DNA of 14,769 bases from CAYWTS01 sp964461265. Lineage in GTDB: Bacteria > Bacteroidota > Ignavibacteria > Tepidaquicellales > OLB5. Of this stretch, positions 14,613 to 14,769 are shown in pieces; position 1 is the stretch's first letter, and each line of letters begins with the position of its first letter. The position numbers and the translations under genes were made by a program. The notes under the pieces were generated by a model. That model saw only the letters and a program-made list of their open reading frames with translations, searched no databases and had not been told where the DNA came from. The stretch is taken from the NCBI GenBank assembly GCA_964461265.1, contig CAYWTS010000046.1, positions 1 to 14,769 on the forward strand, written 5' to 3'.

Positions 14613-14626
14613 CAATAAAATATTTG

Positions 14627-14671
14627 AACAAGGGTTTACCTGCCCCGCAACAGGCGGGGCAACCCCATGTT
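14627..14671. repeat. Nested palindrome between tRNA-Ser copies
   Basis: The outer arms AACAAGGGTT (14627-14636) and AACCCCATGTT (14661-14671) pair with one mismatch and one bulge. The inner GCCCCGC (14642-14648) pairs perfectly with GCGGGGC (14654-14660). The outer arms are the same sequence as the perfect palindrome at 14066-14101, as if a GC-rich hairpin had entered its loop. Confidence 0.65.
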
Positions 14672-14686
14672 TGACCAGTTATCCAA

Positions 14687-14769
14687 GGAAAGGTGCAGGA
14701 GTGGTTGAACTGGCACGCCTGGAGAGCGTGTGAACTCGTGAGGGTTCCGTGGGTTCGAATCCCACCCTT
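14687..14769 (+). tRNA. tRNA-Ser(GGA), 3' end cut by window
   Basis: A class II tRNA starting with acceptor strand GGAAAGG (14687-14693). The anticodon stem-loop CACGCCTGGAGAGCGTG has anticodon GGA (reads UCC/UCU), a long variable arm follows, and the T arm is GTGGG TTCGAAT CCCAC. The window stops after CCTT, so the last acceptor bases and discriminator are missing. It forms a serine tRNA pair with the TGA gene upstream. Confidence 0.93.

Larger units (their letters stand above)
14155..14614 (+). mobile_element. Putative GIY-YIG cassette bounded by tRNA-Ser 3'-half repeats
   Basis: A 53-bp segment of the tRNA-Ser 3' half (14155-14207) recurs at 14562-14614 with 50 of 53 bases the same, and the only gene between is a small GIY-YIG nuclease. 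Intact tRNA on one side and a tRNA 3' end on the other is the usual footprint of an element inserted at a tRNA 3' end. The unit is only about 407 bp and has no integrase. The element boundaries and mobility are inference; tandem tRNA duplication and decay is the main alternative. Confidence 0.4.

Noticed and set aside
1..14769. CRISPR array
   Set aside because: No regularly spaced direct repeats were seen; the repeats present are single palindromes and a tRNA duplication.

Overview
The window is AT-rich bacterial chromosome, most likely from the Bacteroidota/Ignavibacteriota/Chlorobiota group. Four things point there: a secreted protein with a type IX secretion C-terminal sorting domain (NYPNPFN...SGVYYYKL...KKMILIK), several TAnnTTTG-like -7 promoter elements, start codons without clear Shine-Dalgarno sequences, and several lipoproteins. 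The assignment is an inference from these traits; no rRNA or marker phylogeny is available here.

Layout. (1) 125-3576, plus strand: a tight sulfur/redox operon of a DsrC-type sulfur carrier with both C-terminal cysteines, a DsrM/NarI-like membrane cytochrome b subunit, a DsrK/HdrD-like CCG-domain iron-sulfur protein overlapping it by 4 nt, and a cysteine desulfurase-type PLP enzyme. (2) 3577-3958: a gene-free stretch with a cluster of palindromes, followed by a second, 500-residue class V PLP enzyme (3959-5461). (3) 5462-5637: palindromes between convergent genes. (4) 5638-9437, mainly minus strand: a YCF48/BNR-like T9SS-secreted protein with a palindrome inserted in frame in its sorting domain, two TPR lipoproteins, and a small plus-strand lipoprotein between them. 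(5) 9531-10887, minus strand: purE and a Cof-type HAD phosphatase, both apparently starting with TTG. (6) 11299-13992, plus strand: pyrD (class 2 dihydroorotate dehydrogenase) and a class I fumarase. (7) 14066-14769: a perfect palindrome, tRNA-Ser(TGA), a small GIY-YIG nuclease gene, a second interrupted tRNA-Ser copy, a nested palindrome and a tRNA-Ser(GGA) cut by the window end.

How the genes may work together. DsrC carries sulfur or a disulfide on its two cysteines, and DsrMK-type complexes exchange electrons between such thiols and the quinone pool. A cysteine desulfurase next to them could supply persulfide sulfur. No sulfite reductase (DsrAB) is present in the window, so the direction and substrate of this system are open. 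The purine, pyrimidine and TCA genes are ordinary housekeeping genes.

The two most interesting signals are the DsrC-DsrMK-desulfurase cassette and the tRNA-Ser locus. In the tRNA locus a GIY-YIG gene sits between two copies of the tRNA 3' half, and the second copy has a 42-nt double hairpin inserted in its anticodon loop. Together with hairpins nested inside other hairpins and one in a coding region, this suggests small palindromic elements active in this genome.
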